From Bactericera cockerelli (taxonomy: Eukaryota; Arthropoda; Insecta; Hemiptera; Triozidae), in the NCBI GenBank assembly GCA_024516035.1, contig CM044961.1:10432094-10496093 (forward strand): a DNA stretch of 64,000 nt, read 5' to 3'. Shown here piece by piece: positions 63,679 through 64,000 of this stretch. A program made the translations under genes and the position numbers. The notes under the pieces are model-generated. The model saw only the letters and a list, made by a program, of their open reading frames with translations. It was not told the origin of the DNA and made no database searches. The stretch's first letter is position 1; every line of letters begins with the position of its first letter.

Positions 63679-64000
63679 GACATTTTCATGTCTTTGCTCT
63701 GGCACATAACCAAAATTATGTAACGAAATTATGTAACGATATTATGTAACGATATTATGTAACGAAATATCGAATTGTAAAGGGAGAGAAGTCTTCTAAT
63801 ATCGGATATCGATATTATGGTTTCGATATTATCGATATACCTAATATCGATATTTTCGTTTCGATATTGCAACCCTAAGAGAAGAGAGAAGGTATGTGTC
63901 ATGCGCACAATACGAAATTTGGTCAGTTGGGTTTTGGACCTTGAATAGTAAAGATGAAAATGTCGGAATGGTTGCAGACTTGTATGCAAGCGTTTTTTTT
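63679..64000. repeat. ATCGAT/TATCGATA-rich repeat at window end
   Basis: Three to four copies of ATTATGTAACGAAATT-type 17-bp units (63715-63765), then interleaved GATATCGATATT words to 63870 ending GTTTCGATATTGCAACCCT. Strongly self-complementary; possibly a MITE terminus. No gene seen. Confidence 0.6.

Overview
Eukaryotic, almost certainly insect, genomic DNA. The two genes found use metazoan families and GT-AG introns. The repeats include an R1-clade LINE (an arthropod lineage), several tRNA-derived SINEs, a 5S rRNA-derived SINE, and mariner-, hAT-, piggyBac-, Harbinger- and pogo-like MITEs. A hemipteran host is a weak guess from the general look of the repeats. Three runs of exactly 100 N (11699-11798, 29627-29726, 54518-54617) are scaffold gaps. 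Over 90% of the window looks non-coding and repeat-derived.

Layout. (1) 1-13186: the 3' two thirds of an SLC26A11-like sulfate/anion transporter gene on the + strand. It has six exons (1367-1514, 3729-3893, 4891-5052, 6719-7005, 9094-9267, 12876-13186); the N-terminal exons lie upstream of the window. Its introns hold an unusual set of tandem arrays built from its own exon/intron junctions: a 115-nt piece of the first exon with its donor copied about a dozen times, one acceptor copied four times at about 50-65 bp spacing, another copied four times at exactly 95 bp, and an exon end plus donor copied eight times at 36 bp. (2) 13278-17080: MITEs and SINEs. (3) 17311-19198, minus strand: an intronless gene for the signal recognition particle receptor alpha subunit (SRPRA), complete apart from one 1-nt frameshift, with a plausible promoter at 19400-19510. 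(4) 19500-36900: LINE relics (an L2/CR1-like relic split by a 2.2-kb long-TIR MITE; a 5'-truncated RTE-like element on the minus strand), SINEs and MITEs. (5) About 36915-63680: a giant imperfect inverted repeat with arms of about 7.9 and 7.6 kb around an 11.2-kb centre. The centre contains a 5'-truncated but open R1-type LINE flanked by a 13-bp target-site duplication, minisatellites, and mariner-like transposase ends facing each other across a gap. (6) The last 300 bp are ATCGAT-rich repeat.

The two genes are functionally unrelated (membrane anion transport; protein targeting to the ER). Each carries a single-base indel that breaks an otherwise well conserved frame, which suggests residual consensus errors in the assembly. 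A 0.76-kb segment repeated around the first gap looks like a false haplotype duplication that also exposes an insertion polymorphism.

The most unusual signal is the set of splice-junction-seeded arrays in SLC26A11; the giant inverted repeat comes next. All domain and family calls rest on reading motifs by eye; no database search was run.
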